NCBI GenBank assembly: GCA_959347315.1
Contig: OY365809.1
Location: 43,185,872-43,249,871, forward strand
Direction: 5' to 3'
DNA: 64,000 bases
Source: Bimastos eiseni
Taxonomy: Eukaryota > Annelida > Clitellata > Crassiclitellata > Lumbricidae
Below the pieces are notes generated by a model, which saw nothing but the letters and a program-made list of their open reading frames with translations, ran no database searches and was not told where the DNA came from. Shown here piece by piece: positions 41,004 through 53,430 of this stretch (position 1 is the first letter of the stretch; every line of letters begins with the position of its first letter). The translations under genes and the position numbers were made by a program.

Positions 41004-44000
41004 CTACTCCTTTTCCTCCACATTGAGGAGAACGTCTCGAACAATTCCAAGCTCCTCGAGAGACGCCATCGGATCGTCGGAGATCGGTTGCCTTGGATAT
41101 GAGAAATAGAGAGAATACAGCTTCGGATGGTAACCAACAGATGCCATATAGTTAAGCAACACCTATAACATCAAACACAAAGATGCTATAAAGTTAAGGA
41201 ACATGTATAACAACAAACACAAAAACATTTAAGAACTTATCACATTACTTAAACGACAGCCACATTAATAGCTGGGGGCTCAGAGGGGTCATCCCTTTGC
41301 CAGCCAGAACTCTACTTTCTTTTAACTATCCTCTGCATCGAAGCAGCACTCGTGAAGAAGCTGGTGCCCTGCGTTTGACTTTTGAGCGGTGCTTTATGAG
41401 GTCAGTCATAATGTGCGAGTGACTTCAACACCAAACAACATCTGCAACTTACAATGTACTTACTAACTTATGTAACACTGTTTCCTATTTGACATAATCT
41501 GCAAAGTTCGGTGCCTCTCTAACCTAAGTGTTCAGAGCAGTGTTGTATGCAAGACCTTAAACTTCAAGACCAAGACGAGACCGAGACAGTGAGGTACCGA
41601 GACCGAGACACTAAGTTCAACACAGTAAAAATCAAGTGATCCTATATAGAAGGCTGTAAAATAGTAATGTATCAGTTTTCGGGAATAAGGTTCATTTGTA
41701 ATTTCAATTTGAAACTTAATTATAATGTATATTTTATCAATTCCCAAGAACAGTTTGTATATTGCCGAGTTTTATCTTTATCGATATTTCTTTTTCGGCC
41801 TAGCACAAAATTTTAAGACAGTTAACACGAAACTTACCGAAACCGCTTGTTCGACTAACAAGACTTTCACTTCAAAACAGTTTTTAAAAATTCGAGACAC
41901 TACCTCGAGACAGTGGCGGATCCATAGGGGGGGCGATGGGGGCGATCGCCCCCCCTTATATTATTTGGAAAGAAATTTCTTTAGCGATTTTTACTTGGCT
42001 TTTGCAGCCCTTTATAAAGAAAGTATGCAATGTCAACAAAAATGTTCAAATTTTAATGTAGATATACACTGTTGTAAATTATATTTTGAAGTAATTTATA
42101 ATTATTGAAATTTGAAATACAATCATTTGATGAAGACTAGAGTTTTAGATTTAGATTTTAGATTTTTAGTTTTAGAGTTTTAGTGGCAACCTGTGGTTGC
42201 CACTAAAACCTAAAAATCGCCCCCCCCTTACTAGATGGTCTGGATCCGCCGCTGGTTGTCTACGTTTAATGGGAAGCGTCTGTATGCCTGTATGCCAATA
42301 CAAATGCAGGAATTCGATCTTGTGGGCTTGTTCAAAACCGTGGTGCCACCTATCGAATCAAGTGAAATGTTTTCAGCAGTGTCTACTGAAAATGTTTCAC
42401 TTTTGATTCGCGATCAGTATCTCGAAAATGTTTCTTGTACAGCCGAACACATATAAAATTCGGCGAGTTGCGACCGTTTAGGGTCAGGGTTGGTGCCGTT
42501 TTTGGACATCTGCAAAGAACTTTCCGCCGTAGAAGTTCTTTTTCCGTGCGTAATTGTTACGCCGCATAAGGAAAGGGTGAGGTTAAGCATCGTGAGGGTC
42601 CAGTTAGGCGTCGTTTATGGTCAGGGTTAGTGCCGTCTTTAGACATCTGCAAAGAACTTTCGGCCTCAGAACTAATTTTTCGGTGCGTTGAGGTCGAAGT
42701 TTCGGCCGCGAAGCTAAAACGCTTTGTGATTAACGCTTAATTTTTGCGCCGCATAAATGTGTTGTCTACATTAAATGGGAAGCGTCTGAGTGTTACATTG
42801 AGTTTTGTTGGTTAATCTGTGATCGATCAATTATATAGCGCCAATCGACATGCTGACAATTCGCAACGCTCAAGGCTGGATTCTGAGGCGCTCGGCCTGT
42901 ATGCCAATACAAGGCTATAACATGACAACGTTTCCTCAAATGCAGTAATTCGATCTTGTGGGCTTTTTCAAAACCGTGCTGCCACCTATCGAATCAAAGT
43001 GAAATATTTCAGTATCTACTGAAATTGGTTCACTTTTGATGCCCCATCATTTTCTCGAAAATGTTACTTCTACGGCCGAACAGATACAACTTTCCGCGAG
43101 TCATGACCTCTACGCACGCGCAACCTTTGGCGCATGCGCACAGTTGAAAACACCGAAAAATTTAATGTGCGTTGTGAGAGTCGGAAAGGGTCAGGTTAAG
43201 CATCGTGACGGTACAATTAGGCGTTGTGTGGGTCGTTTAGTGTCACTGTTGGTGCCGCTTTTAGGCATCTGCAAAGAACTTTCGGCCGCAGAACTAATTT
43301 TTCCGTGCGTTGAGAGGCCGAAGTTTCGGCCGCGAAGCTAAAACGCTTTGTAATTTTGGCGCCGCATAAATGTGTTGTCTACGTTAAATGGGAAGCGTCT
43401 GAGTGTTACATTGAGTTTTGTTGGTTAATCTGTGATCGATCAATTATATAGCGCCAATCGACATGCTGACAATTCGCAACGCTCAAGGCTGGATTCTGAG
43501 GCGCTCGGCCTGTATGCCAATACAAGGCTATAACATGACAACGTTTCCTCAAATGCAGTAATTCGATCTTGTGGGCTTTTTCAAAACCGTGCTGCCACCT
43601 ATCGAATCAAAGTGAAATATTTCAGTATCTACTGAAATTGGTTCACTTTTGATGCCCCATCATTTTCTCGAAAATGTTACTTCTACGGCCGAACAGATAC
43701 AACTTTCCGCGAGTCATGACCTCTACGCACGCGCAACCTTTGGCGCATGCGCACAGTTGAAAACACCGAAAAATTTAATGTGCGTTGTGAGAGTCGGAAA
43801 GGGTCAGGTTAAGCATCGTGACGGTACAATTAGGCGTTGTGTGGGTCGTTTAGTGTCACTGTTGGTGCCGCTTTTAGGCATCTGCAAAGAACTTTCGGCC
43901 GCAGAACTAATTTTTCCGTGCGTTGAGAGGCCGAAGTTTCGGCCGCGAAGCTAAAACGCTTTGTAATTTTGGCGCCGCATAAATGTGTTGTCTACGTTAA

Positions 44001-47000
44001 ATGGGAAGCGTCTGAGTGTTACATTGAGTTTTGTTGGTTAATCTGTGATCGATCAATTATATAGCGCCAATCGACATGCTGACAATTCGCAACGCTCAAG
44101 GCTGGATTCTGAGGCGCTCGGCCTGTATGCCAATACAAGGCTATAACATGACAACGTTTCCTCAAATGCAGTAATTCGATCTTGTGGGCTTTTTCAAAAC
44201 CGTGCTGCCACCTATCGAATCAAAGTGAAATATTTCAGTATCTACTGAAATTGGTTCACTTTTGATGCCCCATCATTTTCTCGAAAATGTTACTTCTACG
44301 GCCGAACAGATACAACTTTCCGCGAGTCATGACCTCTACGCACGCGCAACCTTTGACGCATGCGCACAGTTGAAAACACCGAAAAATTTAATGTGCGTTG
44401 TGAGAGTCGGAAAGGGTCAGGTTAAGCATCGTGACGGTACAATTAGGCGTTGTGTGGGTCGTTTAGTGTCACTGTTGGTGCCGCTTTTAGGCATCTACAA
44501 AGAACTTTCGGCCGCAGAAGTTATTTTTCCGTGCGTAATTGTTACGCCGCATGAGGAAAGGGTCAGGTTAAGCTTTTGATTCGCGATCAGTATCTCGAAA
44601 ATGTTTCTTGTTTTAGTGGCAACCTGCGGTTGCCACTAAAACCTAAAAATCGCCCCCCCTTACTAGATGGTCTGGATCCGCCGCTGCCTCGAGACCGAGA
44701 CAGCAGGCTTCCGAGACACTAAAAAACTGTTTCGAGACATCTCGAGACCGAGACACTGTCTCGAGACCATACAACTCTGGTTCAGAGTCAAAATTTGGAT
44801 ACACTCACACACTCAACTTAGATCAATTCTAAACCACAACTCAGACTGACTCTAAACCACAACTTTAAACCTTCAACTCAAACCGCACACCCAATCTAAA
44901 CCTTAACCCGAACTGACTACACTCTAAACCTTAACTCAAACTGACTTAAAACCTCACTTGCACCTACTCTTAACCAAAACCCAAACCGACTCACAATCTC
45001 ACTTATACTCTAAACTAGAACTCAAACCGACTCAAAACCTTACACCCACTCTAAACCCAACACAAACTGACTCAGAACCTCACTTACATCTACTCAAAAC
45101 GCACAGCAATATGCAGCCAAATTCTGTTAATTTATAAAAATACCTGAATTTTGTCTGTCATTAAAAATCGTCGTTTGTATTTAGTCCCCAGTGGAGTTTT
45201 CAAGACAATGGTCACGCTGATTGACGTGTTCGGAGCTGGTTCGTCAGGAATATTCATTGGCTACAAGCAAAACATACAAACGAAATAAAAATCATCTACC
45301 AGAGGTCATCACAACAGAGGTATACATTAAAATTTATATAGCACCAGTCTAGGTATCTTAAATTAATAGCATTGATTTGTCCTGTGTACGTCTTGGGCTA
45401 CAGCAGACAGGCTCTGGCTGACTTGTGGTGGTGGTTGCAGATCATTAGTGTCGCCTCCTCATTTATCCAGCCTTGGGACTGGCACTGCCTGAGGGCTAGT
45501 AGTGGCAGAATTGGGTGACTTGTGCTCACAAGCATTTCTATTTATCTGACTGACCCTCTGGTGGCAGCCATTCAGGTGACTGCCCTTAACAGTTTAGCTC
45601 AATGTTCTTCCAGTTAACGTTTTGCTCATTGCCAATCCAATGACCATTAGCCATGCTCGCAATACCATGGGCTTGACTCTAAACCTCACACACCCTCTCC
45701 AAACCCAACTCAAACTGACTCAAAACCTCTCTTACCCCTACTCTAACTCTAAACTCAAACTGATTCAAAACCTCACTTACACGTACTCGAAACCTAAACC
45801 CAAACTGACTCAAATCCTCACTTGTACTCTAAACCTTAGACCATAGGCCATAGTCTGGATGACTGAGATTCAAGAAGTAAAGCATTGACTCATTTGCCAT
45901 TAGACGAGTTCAGTCTTACGTTAATTATCTTTGCCTTGGCCCCATCATCATCGTCATCATTTTCTGGTTGTTGAACCGGTTTAGGTGGTGAAGAACGCAT
46001 TCTCAGTGATGACTCAGTCAATGTTTTACTTCCCTAACACAAAAGGGAAAGGATTATTGTAAAAGCAGCAATAACCATTCAACTAAACATTTCAATTAAA
46101 AGAGCCGTTCCACGACAAATTGATCACAGACAAATGGTTAACCAACAAATAATTGACGACAAATCGTTCACAGACAAAAGGTTCATGACCAAAATAGTTA
46201 TTTCTGACCATTGTATTTGGTAAAATAGAAGTTCGATTGATGATTGAACCATTTGACGACAACCATTTGTCTGTGAACTATTTGTCTGTTAAACATTTGT
46301 CGTCAACTATTTGTCGTTTAACCATTTGTCATCAACTATTTGTCGGTGAACCACTTGTTGTCAACTATTTGTCAGTAAACCATTTGACGTGACATGCAAA
46401 AAGAGCTGCTTGAAAGTACCAAGCACAGGGCATTCATTCTGATGATATATTACATTAGCACCCCTATGACAATGCAAAGGACTGGTTTTCACATGCCTTC
46501 ATTTTAACCATCCACAACCTCCATCACCAGAGCAATTGGCCACATCATACAATCTGGATTTCTTTAAAGCCTCAGCAAAAAAACGTAATCAGACCGTATA
46601 AAAAATTTCTGCAGCAGACAGAAACTGTAGGTCCAATATCAATGCATCGCATATATCAGAGATGCTGTTCACAAGTAATTCTCTGCATGACACTGTTGAG
46701 AAACAACACTGAACCATTGATGGGAATCACTGGTAAGGGGCATACATTTAGCACATGTGCATACATCAGTGTACCCCAGTACACAAGCATATGGGCTAAT
46801 CCTTCCCTCCGTGCATACATAGTAAATGGATGACCCCAGAGAGCACCGTTCTTCGTCTTACGCCGAGCATTTGTCCCGGAGTGGCCCAGGGTCGTTTGGT
46901 GAATCGGTAAAATTGCTGCTCCCTCTTCCGACGATCTTCCTCTTCTCGGGGAAGGATCACATTTTCTCGAAACTCTGCAGCCTAGCAGAAACAAAATAAA

Positions 47001-50000
47001 AATCTTCAAACAATTAAACTTAACAACAATCAAACGACTTATGTACTGCAGCCATGGGACACAAACTACAGATTTCCAGAGAATACTATCTTGCAGAAAG
47101 AGATGAACCTGATTAAAGCTTAGATTTTATGCAATGTTGGTTAACGAAAAATGCATTAGACACAGGCCTTATAGGAATAACCAAACAACAATAATTAGTA
47201 ATGTACAAAATTACTTATATACTCGTGCTATTGGAATCTTAATTGCAAAGCAGAAAAATCGCATATGGAACGATTCAATGGTATGAAAATTTTTACAAAA
47301 CGTTATTATGCGCTTTTCTAGATCAACGTGACTATCTTTAGCACTAGTTTTCAAACATTATGCTACAGCAACATTCGCTAGAGACAGGGTAAATTAGCAG
47401 TATTATATCGAGTAACTACGCAGAAAGATCTGCGATTGGCAAAATCAAGAATTGGCAGCCTAGGTATAGATGATAAAGAATCATTCCTCAGACCTGCTCA
47501 TTATATGATTCCTGAGCAGTCTGTCGAACATGACTGATTGCTTCAGAAAACGTTGAATCGCTCTCTAAAACAGTCAAAATATTCAAAAGATTAGAACTAA
47601 AAACACAATTTCTAAGCAGTTTAAATGATCATTAACAAAGTGTAAGTACCAGCCAAAGATATGAGACAAAAGATCAAAACATTAAAGATTATTCTCAATT
47701 CGCATAAATGAAAGCACATTAAAAAATTTATTTTAACTCATAAAACAATCAAAACAAATAACAATACTGAAGGAAATACTGTACAACATGTTGGGGTAAG
47801 GAGATGGTTATATTACGCTGGCATGAAGGCCAGAAGGAGGTATGCTCAATACCCGTAAATCCCATAAGGTTGACTAATCCATCCATTTGCTAGGTGACAT
47901 TGGCAAAAAGAAAATGAAGTACAGGTGGTGCCTTGCAGGCTCTCATACAGTTAAATTCAACTCCTATTAAACTTGCTATCTTGTGTTCCCAATATTTTGT
48001 GTAATCATACTGTGGTTTGTTAGTTTTAATTAAATAAATGAAAATATGTCATTATTAATACTATTATTACCATTATTACTTACACTGCATATATATAAGC
48101 ATCTTCAGCTTATATAGCTTCTATGACTATTATTAGTATTATTATATATTGGTGAAATAAGTACACTCTAGTAACAGCATCAGGGCAATGGCCGGAATGG
48201 TGCTCCATATTTTGGAGCCCCAAACTATCAAACTATTCAACAATAAATTCAATTTTTAATTAAAATACTACAATCAATGAGAAGTGAATGAATACCTGAA
48301 ACCTAAAGAAATTGGTGTAAAGGGCCTACATAAATTATGGTGCCCCATGCAGCTGCCTGCACTACTCATTCTGATTCTCTGCAGCACACTAGTAAAGTGA
48401 TTGAGCATGTTTCTAGTACCACTCAAATCAGCAGCGCTCTCAACAGATGTTTTGCTTTGGCAAGATGTCAGGAAATTCTTAAGGTGTCTCAAGAATTGGG
48501 ACGGTGATAGGGTTATTAATTCCAGATGCAGGTACTGTGGAAGACTATTCTAAGTTTTATTAACTGCAACTAGTTACCATTACTTCGACTCCTTGACGAT
48601 TCTTTAACTGAGGTCAGAAATGTCTTCACTCGACCAATCAGGTGAATGAGAAACACGCCGCTTGCCAAGAGGAGAATGGACTTAAAGACTGTGCCAATGA
48701 TTGTGGGAACATCTGCAGCAAATCAAACAATTCACAATGGTTACAATGAGATTATAAAACTGCCCAGAAGAAGTTTCAACACAAAATAGCGAGTTCGTTA
48801 GCAACGAACGTCATCTGAAATCAAAACCAAATGCTTCAATTAATAACTGAATGGCTTAACTGACAGCTAAATTAATGGTATTCAGTAATTAAACAAGTTA
48901 GGCTAGCGGCAAACATGGTAAGTTAACCATGACTTACAATGTCTTCGTTTATCCGGGATTCTCTACTTGGGAAAGTTCATTACGGTTTACTTATAACATC
49001 GAGGACTGCTTAGAATTTTGATCTTTTGGTCTGCTCCCATTGGTCAGAACAAAATACTTCTAGCATGTGATTGACACAAAGTAGTAAGTAAGATGAATTT
49101 TCATATTATGTCTAAAACTACACTAACCCTAACCTAACCCTAACCGACCCTCACAACGCCTAATTATAATGTTAACATATCAGAGAATTGTGTTTAAATG
49201 GAAGCTGGATCTGATGAAAAAAATCATACCTATGTAGCAGGTAGATCTGATGAAAATAATAATGTTTAAATGGAAGCTAGATTGATGAAAAGATTCATAC
49301 CGAAGTAGAAGCTGGATGTGATTGAAAGAATCCTGTTTACATGGAAGCTCGATTGGTGAAAAGAATCATGCCAGAGTAGAAGCTGGATATGATGAAAAGA
49401 ATCATACCTAAATACAAGCTGGATGTGATGACAAGAATTATGTTTAAATGAAAGCTGGATTGATGAAAATAATCATAATTGACGTAAGTATGAGCTGGAT
49501 GTGATGAAAAGGATCATACCTAAGTGGAAGCTGGATTGATGAAAAAATCTTGTAGTTAGCTATAAAGTTTCTACTCCGGTCCACCAAACCAAATTAACTT
49601 GTATGGGCTCCGTAATTCTTGCGACTATAGACCTATCTATGCGCGCACGAACACTCGCAAATTCTTGGTTAGATGTGGTGGTTCTGTAGCCTAGAACAAT
49701 GTTCCAAATGAAATATGTGTCGTGACAAACATTACTTTATTTAAGAACAAACTACGTGAACATTTGCTGCACTCTGTGTAACCTGTCTATTGCAAAGCTT
49801 AGTATTTGATAGTTAACTAGTTAAGTTATACAATCTACTATCATATGCCACCTATTTTCAGTCAACTTGGTGTAATGGTCTTCTGTCCCTTTAGGGTCTA
49901 TTCTTCCCTATTGTTTTGCTGTCAATCCTCATTAAACTGATATATTATTATAGTCTTTGTCGATTGCCAGTTAATCAATAAAAAACGACTGGTTATGGTT

Positions 50001-50559
50001 AAAATTGGTCTGATATTAAATTGATCATTAAAATATCAGAGTCACTTCGTGTGTTCTCGTTAGATATATAATCCGTGTCTATATACATTGACCAATCGTA
50101 AGACAGCATACCAAAGGTGGTAGAGTCTACTGCCTTTGATCATACTGCACACAAGCTACGCTCACAATATTATGCATAGGTTGCAGTCCCCGATGTTATA
50201 AGTAAGCCGTTCATTACTAGCTTATACAGTAATAAACATATTAATTCGTCTTGGCAGTTTGCAGTGGATTTTAGAACCATTTCTTTTTTATTTATTTCTC
50301 TGCCTGCGATCATCGTAATCTCATCTCGGGATGTCGACAGCGCCCAAAGAAAAATAATAAGCTAGGTAGAAACAGATTCCTCGCCGATTACTCTTAAACG
50401 CGTCCAAATTCAGACGGAAATACATTGCGCAAAAGCAACCATCATCAACATAAGAATACATCTTTACATGAGACTGTACTAGCCTGGTCGTAGCAGAATC
50501 AGCAAAACTATCGCCGAAGGAGGCAGCAGAAACAACAAATCTCTTGTACACGTCGCCAT
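41004..50559 (-). CDS. UBXN8: UBX domain-containing protein 8 (UBXN8)
   Basis: ER-membrane adaptor that recruits p97/VCP through its UBX domain for ER-associated degradation. Seven minus-strand exons: 50484-50559, 48584-48712, 47494-47564, 46862-46981, 45920-46033, 45144-45260 and 41004-41162; phases all join and give 261 aa (human 270). N-terminus MATCTRDLLFLLPPSAIVLL is hydrophobic; a second hydrophobic segment follows (SILLLASGVFLIHLIG). Then a charged helix (FRENVILPREEEDRRKREQQ, FYRF), an acidic linker (PENDDDDDGAK) and the UBX domain (VTIVLKTPLG...KRRFLMTDKIQ VLLNYMASVGYHPKLYSL... LEELGIVRDVLLNVEEKE), which aligns with human UBXN8 through the C-terminus. Intron 1 uses a GC donor (CCAG|GCTAGT); a stop follows in frame, so a GT alternative downstream is excluded. 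The last intron carries nested transposons. Confidence 0.93.
41911..44686. mobile_element. Inner hAT element carrying a tandem array
   Basis: Ends CAGTGGCGGATCCA and TGGATCCGCCGCTG form a near-perfect TIR. The perfect 8-bp target duplication CCTCGAGA lies at 41903-41910 and 44687-44694. The right terminal ~75 bp, including the hairpin TAGTGGCAACC..GGTTGCCACTA, occurs twice: internally, ending at 42254, and at the true end 44686. So 41911-42254 alone looks like a complete MITE, and 42255-44610 looks like an expansion between two copies of its right end. Confidence 0.92.
42761..44599. repeat. Three 613-bp tandem units inside the inner hAT
   Basis: Unit starts (GTTGTCTAC.TTAAATGGG) are at 42761, 43374 and 43987, exactly 613 bp apart. 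Units 1 and 2 look identical over the ORF region; unit 3 differs by few bases and switches at about 44520 into sequence like the diverged ancestral copy (42255-42760). Each unit contains an insertion with the hairpin-repeat words TATATAGCGCC and GAGGCGCTC, absent from the ancestral copy. The 101-codon ORFs in the units do not resemble a known protein. Confidence 0.95.
44800..45110. repeat. Minisatellite ACTCAAACTGACTCAAAACC type, block 1
   Basis: Imperfect units of about 40 bp with CTCAAACYGACTCAAAACC and CACTTACACCTACTCTAAACC. It ends about 35 bp from the UBXN8 exon at 45144-45260, and the same repeat resumes on the other side. Confidence 0.75.
45660..45840. repeat. Minisatellite ACTCAAACTGACTCAAAACC type, block 2
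   Basis: Same units as block 1, on the other side of the UBX-domain exon. Confidence 0.75.
46106..46398. mobile_element. MITE with ACAAATGGTT/AACTATTTGT inverted tandem motifs
   Basis: The left half repeats ACAAATNGTT, the right half its reverse complement, so the element folds back. AAAAGAGC flanks both sides (46098-46105, 46399-46406), a candidate 8-bp target duplication. A related fragment lies at 52930-53020. It is in a UBXN8 intron. Confidence 0.65.
49123..49145. repeat. Short interstitial telomere-like tract
   Basis: CTAACCCTAACCTAACCCTAACC-type sequence, three to four units of the animal telomere repeat with one irregular spacing. It is in UBXN8 intron 1. Confidence 0.6.
49193..49560. 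repeat. Minisatellite, ~34-bp unit, in UBXN8 intron 1
   Basis: About ten units of AAATGGAAGCTGGATTGATG followed by AAAAGAATCATACC. It is the same family as 23768-23990. Confidence 0.85.
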
Positions 50560-53068
50560 GTTTGTTTACGCCGTCTTCAGTTAGTCTGGTGCCCTTTCTA
50601 CTTTCCAAACAATTTCATATAGAGTTCTTAATTAGTTAAATAAGAAAAGTTAGATATAGTTTAAAAAGTTTTATTTTAGATTTTTAGGTTTTGAAGCATG
50701 CACAGTCACACACAGGACACAAAATAACGGCCGATAAGTATTCTTCATACACTATCTTGATAACTTCTTACAATCAGAGGTGTAACAAGGTTTTGAAAAG
50801 TGGTGGCGGCATAATTTCACAAATATTGTGCGAAGTGCCCCCTCTTTTTGAATTTTGCCCCCACAAATTTGAAAAATAGGGGGCACAAATTATCTTACCA
50901 ACAGTCATCTTATCATAATTACTCCATAGAAATGAGATAATATGCAGGACGCATTTAAAGTATACACTATAAAGTAGGCATGCTATTTTGTACAATATAC
51001 AGTAAAATTGCATGCAAATTAATCTTTTCCATTATCATGAGGCTTGTAACATGGTCATTGCAACAGCGTATGGGCTAGATGCCAAATAAACTTCGGCTTT
51101 AACTTTCCGCAAGATTCATGTCAGCGTATACATGGCAAACCACATTATTATATTGTCCAAAAACCTTGAAATTTGAGAAAGCAATTTTTGAAAAGTCTGG
51201 CTCCATTGCAAATGCATTTTTTCTCTATCCATCCTAAACTAATAATTACCTAATGCGTCTGTCAATATGGCTGTCTGATCTAAATATAAACTGTCCGCAG
51301 CACCGGGTGCAATAACCTTTAGCTAGCTTTACCGTAGATCTTCCATAAACCTTACTTCACTGGGTGCGGTTAGAGTCTTTCAAATAAACAGAATAAACAA
51401 AAAAACTTTTATTCGCGTATTTGTCAGTATATCTGCGGTTATAAAAATTAACTACATCGTGTAATGTTAGTCCATTTGCAGTTTTTAAAATGAAATGAAA
51501 TCTTAACGAATAATGAGTTTTTTTGGCGAATTTTAGCATTGATCGCGGCGAACTTGACCTGTGTTTAGGTGACGCACATTATTCGCCTTGACCGTTTCGT
51601 TAAACTCATGTGCATTTTAGCTCTGCCTCCCAGTTTGTTAACCACTACTCCAGCAACGTTAAAATTAAGTATGACCCGTGATTTTTCACGGGTTAACAGC
51701 TAGTAAAAAAAGATTCAGAAGTTTGGTGACCACCGAGCGCAGCATAAATCCGGCATAAATCGATGACAATCGCGTAAGCATCCGGCGTCTCTGTTAATCG
51801 AAATTGACCGACAAATGTCAAAAAAATTACTTTAATACGCAAATGACCAAGATAGCTCCTTTTGGACTGGGATCAAGACGTGGAAAGACCAAGACGGTCT
51901 TGGTCATTCGAGACCAAGACCGCAGTCTTGAGACCACATCCCTGCATTTCGTATATTACACAATATGTTATCATATAGAAATTATGATAATCTTATCATG
52001 TGTGTCACACTATAGGCGCATGTGACACGTACGAATTGTAACAATATGTAGTGACTATATGGACTATGATCTATTATATTTGTTCATAGCTTTATTGTAT
52101 CGAAAAATTTTAAGAGTCGAGTGATCAAAACTACCTCAAGTTTCGGAGTTTGTTTCATACGCAGTGAAAAATGTATTGTCAAACTCTATAGATAGTCATT
52201 AATAGTAGTAGTTTAATGACACTGTGATAACAAAGATCTCCTTCATCCAGGCTTGGGACGGGCACTGCCAGAGTGCAAACTGGCAGAGTTTGCAGTCATT
52301 GGGCAAGGCTCCACGGCTATGCTCCACAGTGTCTGAGATCGAAACATTGAAGTGGTGGTATAGTTTCAGTTTAACAACACTTTTTGATAACAAGGATCAT
52401 TGTAGTCGCCCTCCTCCTTTATCCAGGCTTGGGACGGGCACTGCCAGAGTGTGAGCAGGGGCAGTATGCTCAGGCTAATTTCGTTGACTTAGAGCCAAAT
52501 AATACTAAATAGATTCACAATCACAAGGCTCAAATACTGCAATCTTATTTGCTCTGGGACATAACATTATTCTCAAAAACCTGATAATATGCGATATAGA
52601 GCCTTATAATATTGTAAATATCTCTATTGTTAATCAAGCTGCAAACTTCATACTCAGTGGACATAGAGCTCTGAAAAAATCTTTATCAAGGTACAAAAAA
52701 GTCAAAAATTCATAATTGTGAACATAGTCTTATAATTCTGAGCCCTCAACATGTATAAAACCAGCATCATTACATGATAATGTACAGGCAGCGAAGTTGG
52801 AGCCAGGATGGGGCGTGCAACCCACTAAGTAGGGCAACCCTTATTCAGCTTATTAATTTAACTTATATTTTGGCAAGCAGTATTTTCAACTATGTATCAT
52901 CTATTTTTGAAGAATTACATTGGCGAATAATAACTATTTGGCCACGAACCTTTTGTACATGAACCATTTGTCGGCAACTATTTGTGGGTGAACCAATTGA
53001 CCTGACACGTCCCTGAATTCACGGGCAAAGCCGGGTTGAAAAGCTATAGTAGGTATAATATTCTGTAT

Positions 53069-53072
<4 letters not shown>

Positions 53073-53136
<64 letters not shown>

Positions 53137-53137
53137 A
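53073..53137. repeat. (TA)n microsatellite
   Basis: About 30 TA units with one CA interruption. Confidence 0.97.
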
Positions 53138-53146
53138 TGTATATGC

Positions 53147-53430
53147 ATATGGCAAAGTCTTAGGGGTTCAGAAGGAGATGGTGCCCTCCATCCAAAATTT
53201 CAGGTGGAGGGGATGGAGCTGCTTATATACCCTAATATTTCATGGATATTATAACTTGCCACAGTGTTTCCACTGTTGAACCTTTTTGCTATATCCATGT
53301 GTTTGGCAAGTGAATTTTGCTCCTACCTGTCACTTCCAAAATCCAAATTTTGTCTGTCTCTCCTCCCCCCACCCCAACACAGGACCAAGTCTCTGCCTAT
53401 GCTGTTTGTCTGTCTGTGTGATGTACGTAA
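53147..53430. repeat. Dispersed repeat, copy 2
   Basis: Same block order as 37444-37745. In both cases the copy follows low-complexity sequence. Confidence 0.7.

Larger units (their letters stand above)
41538..44779. mobile_element. Outer hAT element interrupted by a second hAT
   Basis: Ends CAGTGTTGTATG and CATACAACTCTG are inverted. The perfect 8-bp target duplication GTTCAGAG lies at 41530-41537 and 44780-44787. Both sides are rich in GAGACCGAGAC units. Without the insert (41911-44694 including one TSD copy) it is about 460 bp, a MITE. It is in the last UBXN8 intron. A related end fragment lies near 51871-51945. Confidence 0.9.

Noticed and set aside
42000..42456. CRISPR-like or bacterial features
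   Set aside because: The direct repeats are transposon tandem units; spliceosomal introns and SINEs show animal nuclear DNA.
43036..44579. Three 101-105-codon ORFs repeated every 613 bp, as a possible gene family
   Set aside because: They follow the tandem unit of a non-autonomous transposon, contain a piece of a dispersed repeat, lack recognisable domains, and are broken in the diverged ancestral copy.
50321..50608. 95-codon minus-strand ORF starting at 50608
   Set aside because: It overlaps the UBXN8 first exon in another frame and resembles no protein; the frame from 50559 matches UBXN8.
50776..50900. hAT terminus CAGAGGTGTAACAAGG
   Set aside because: It resembles a transposon end, but no matching second terminus or target duplication was found nearby.
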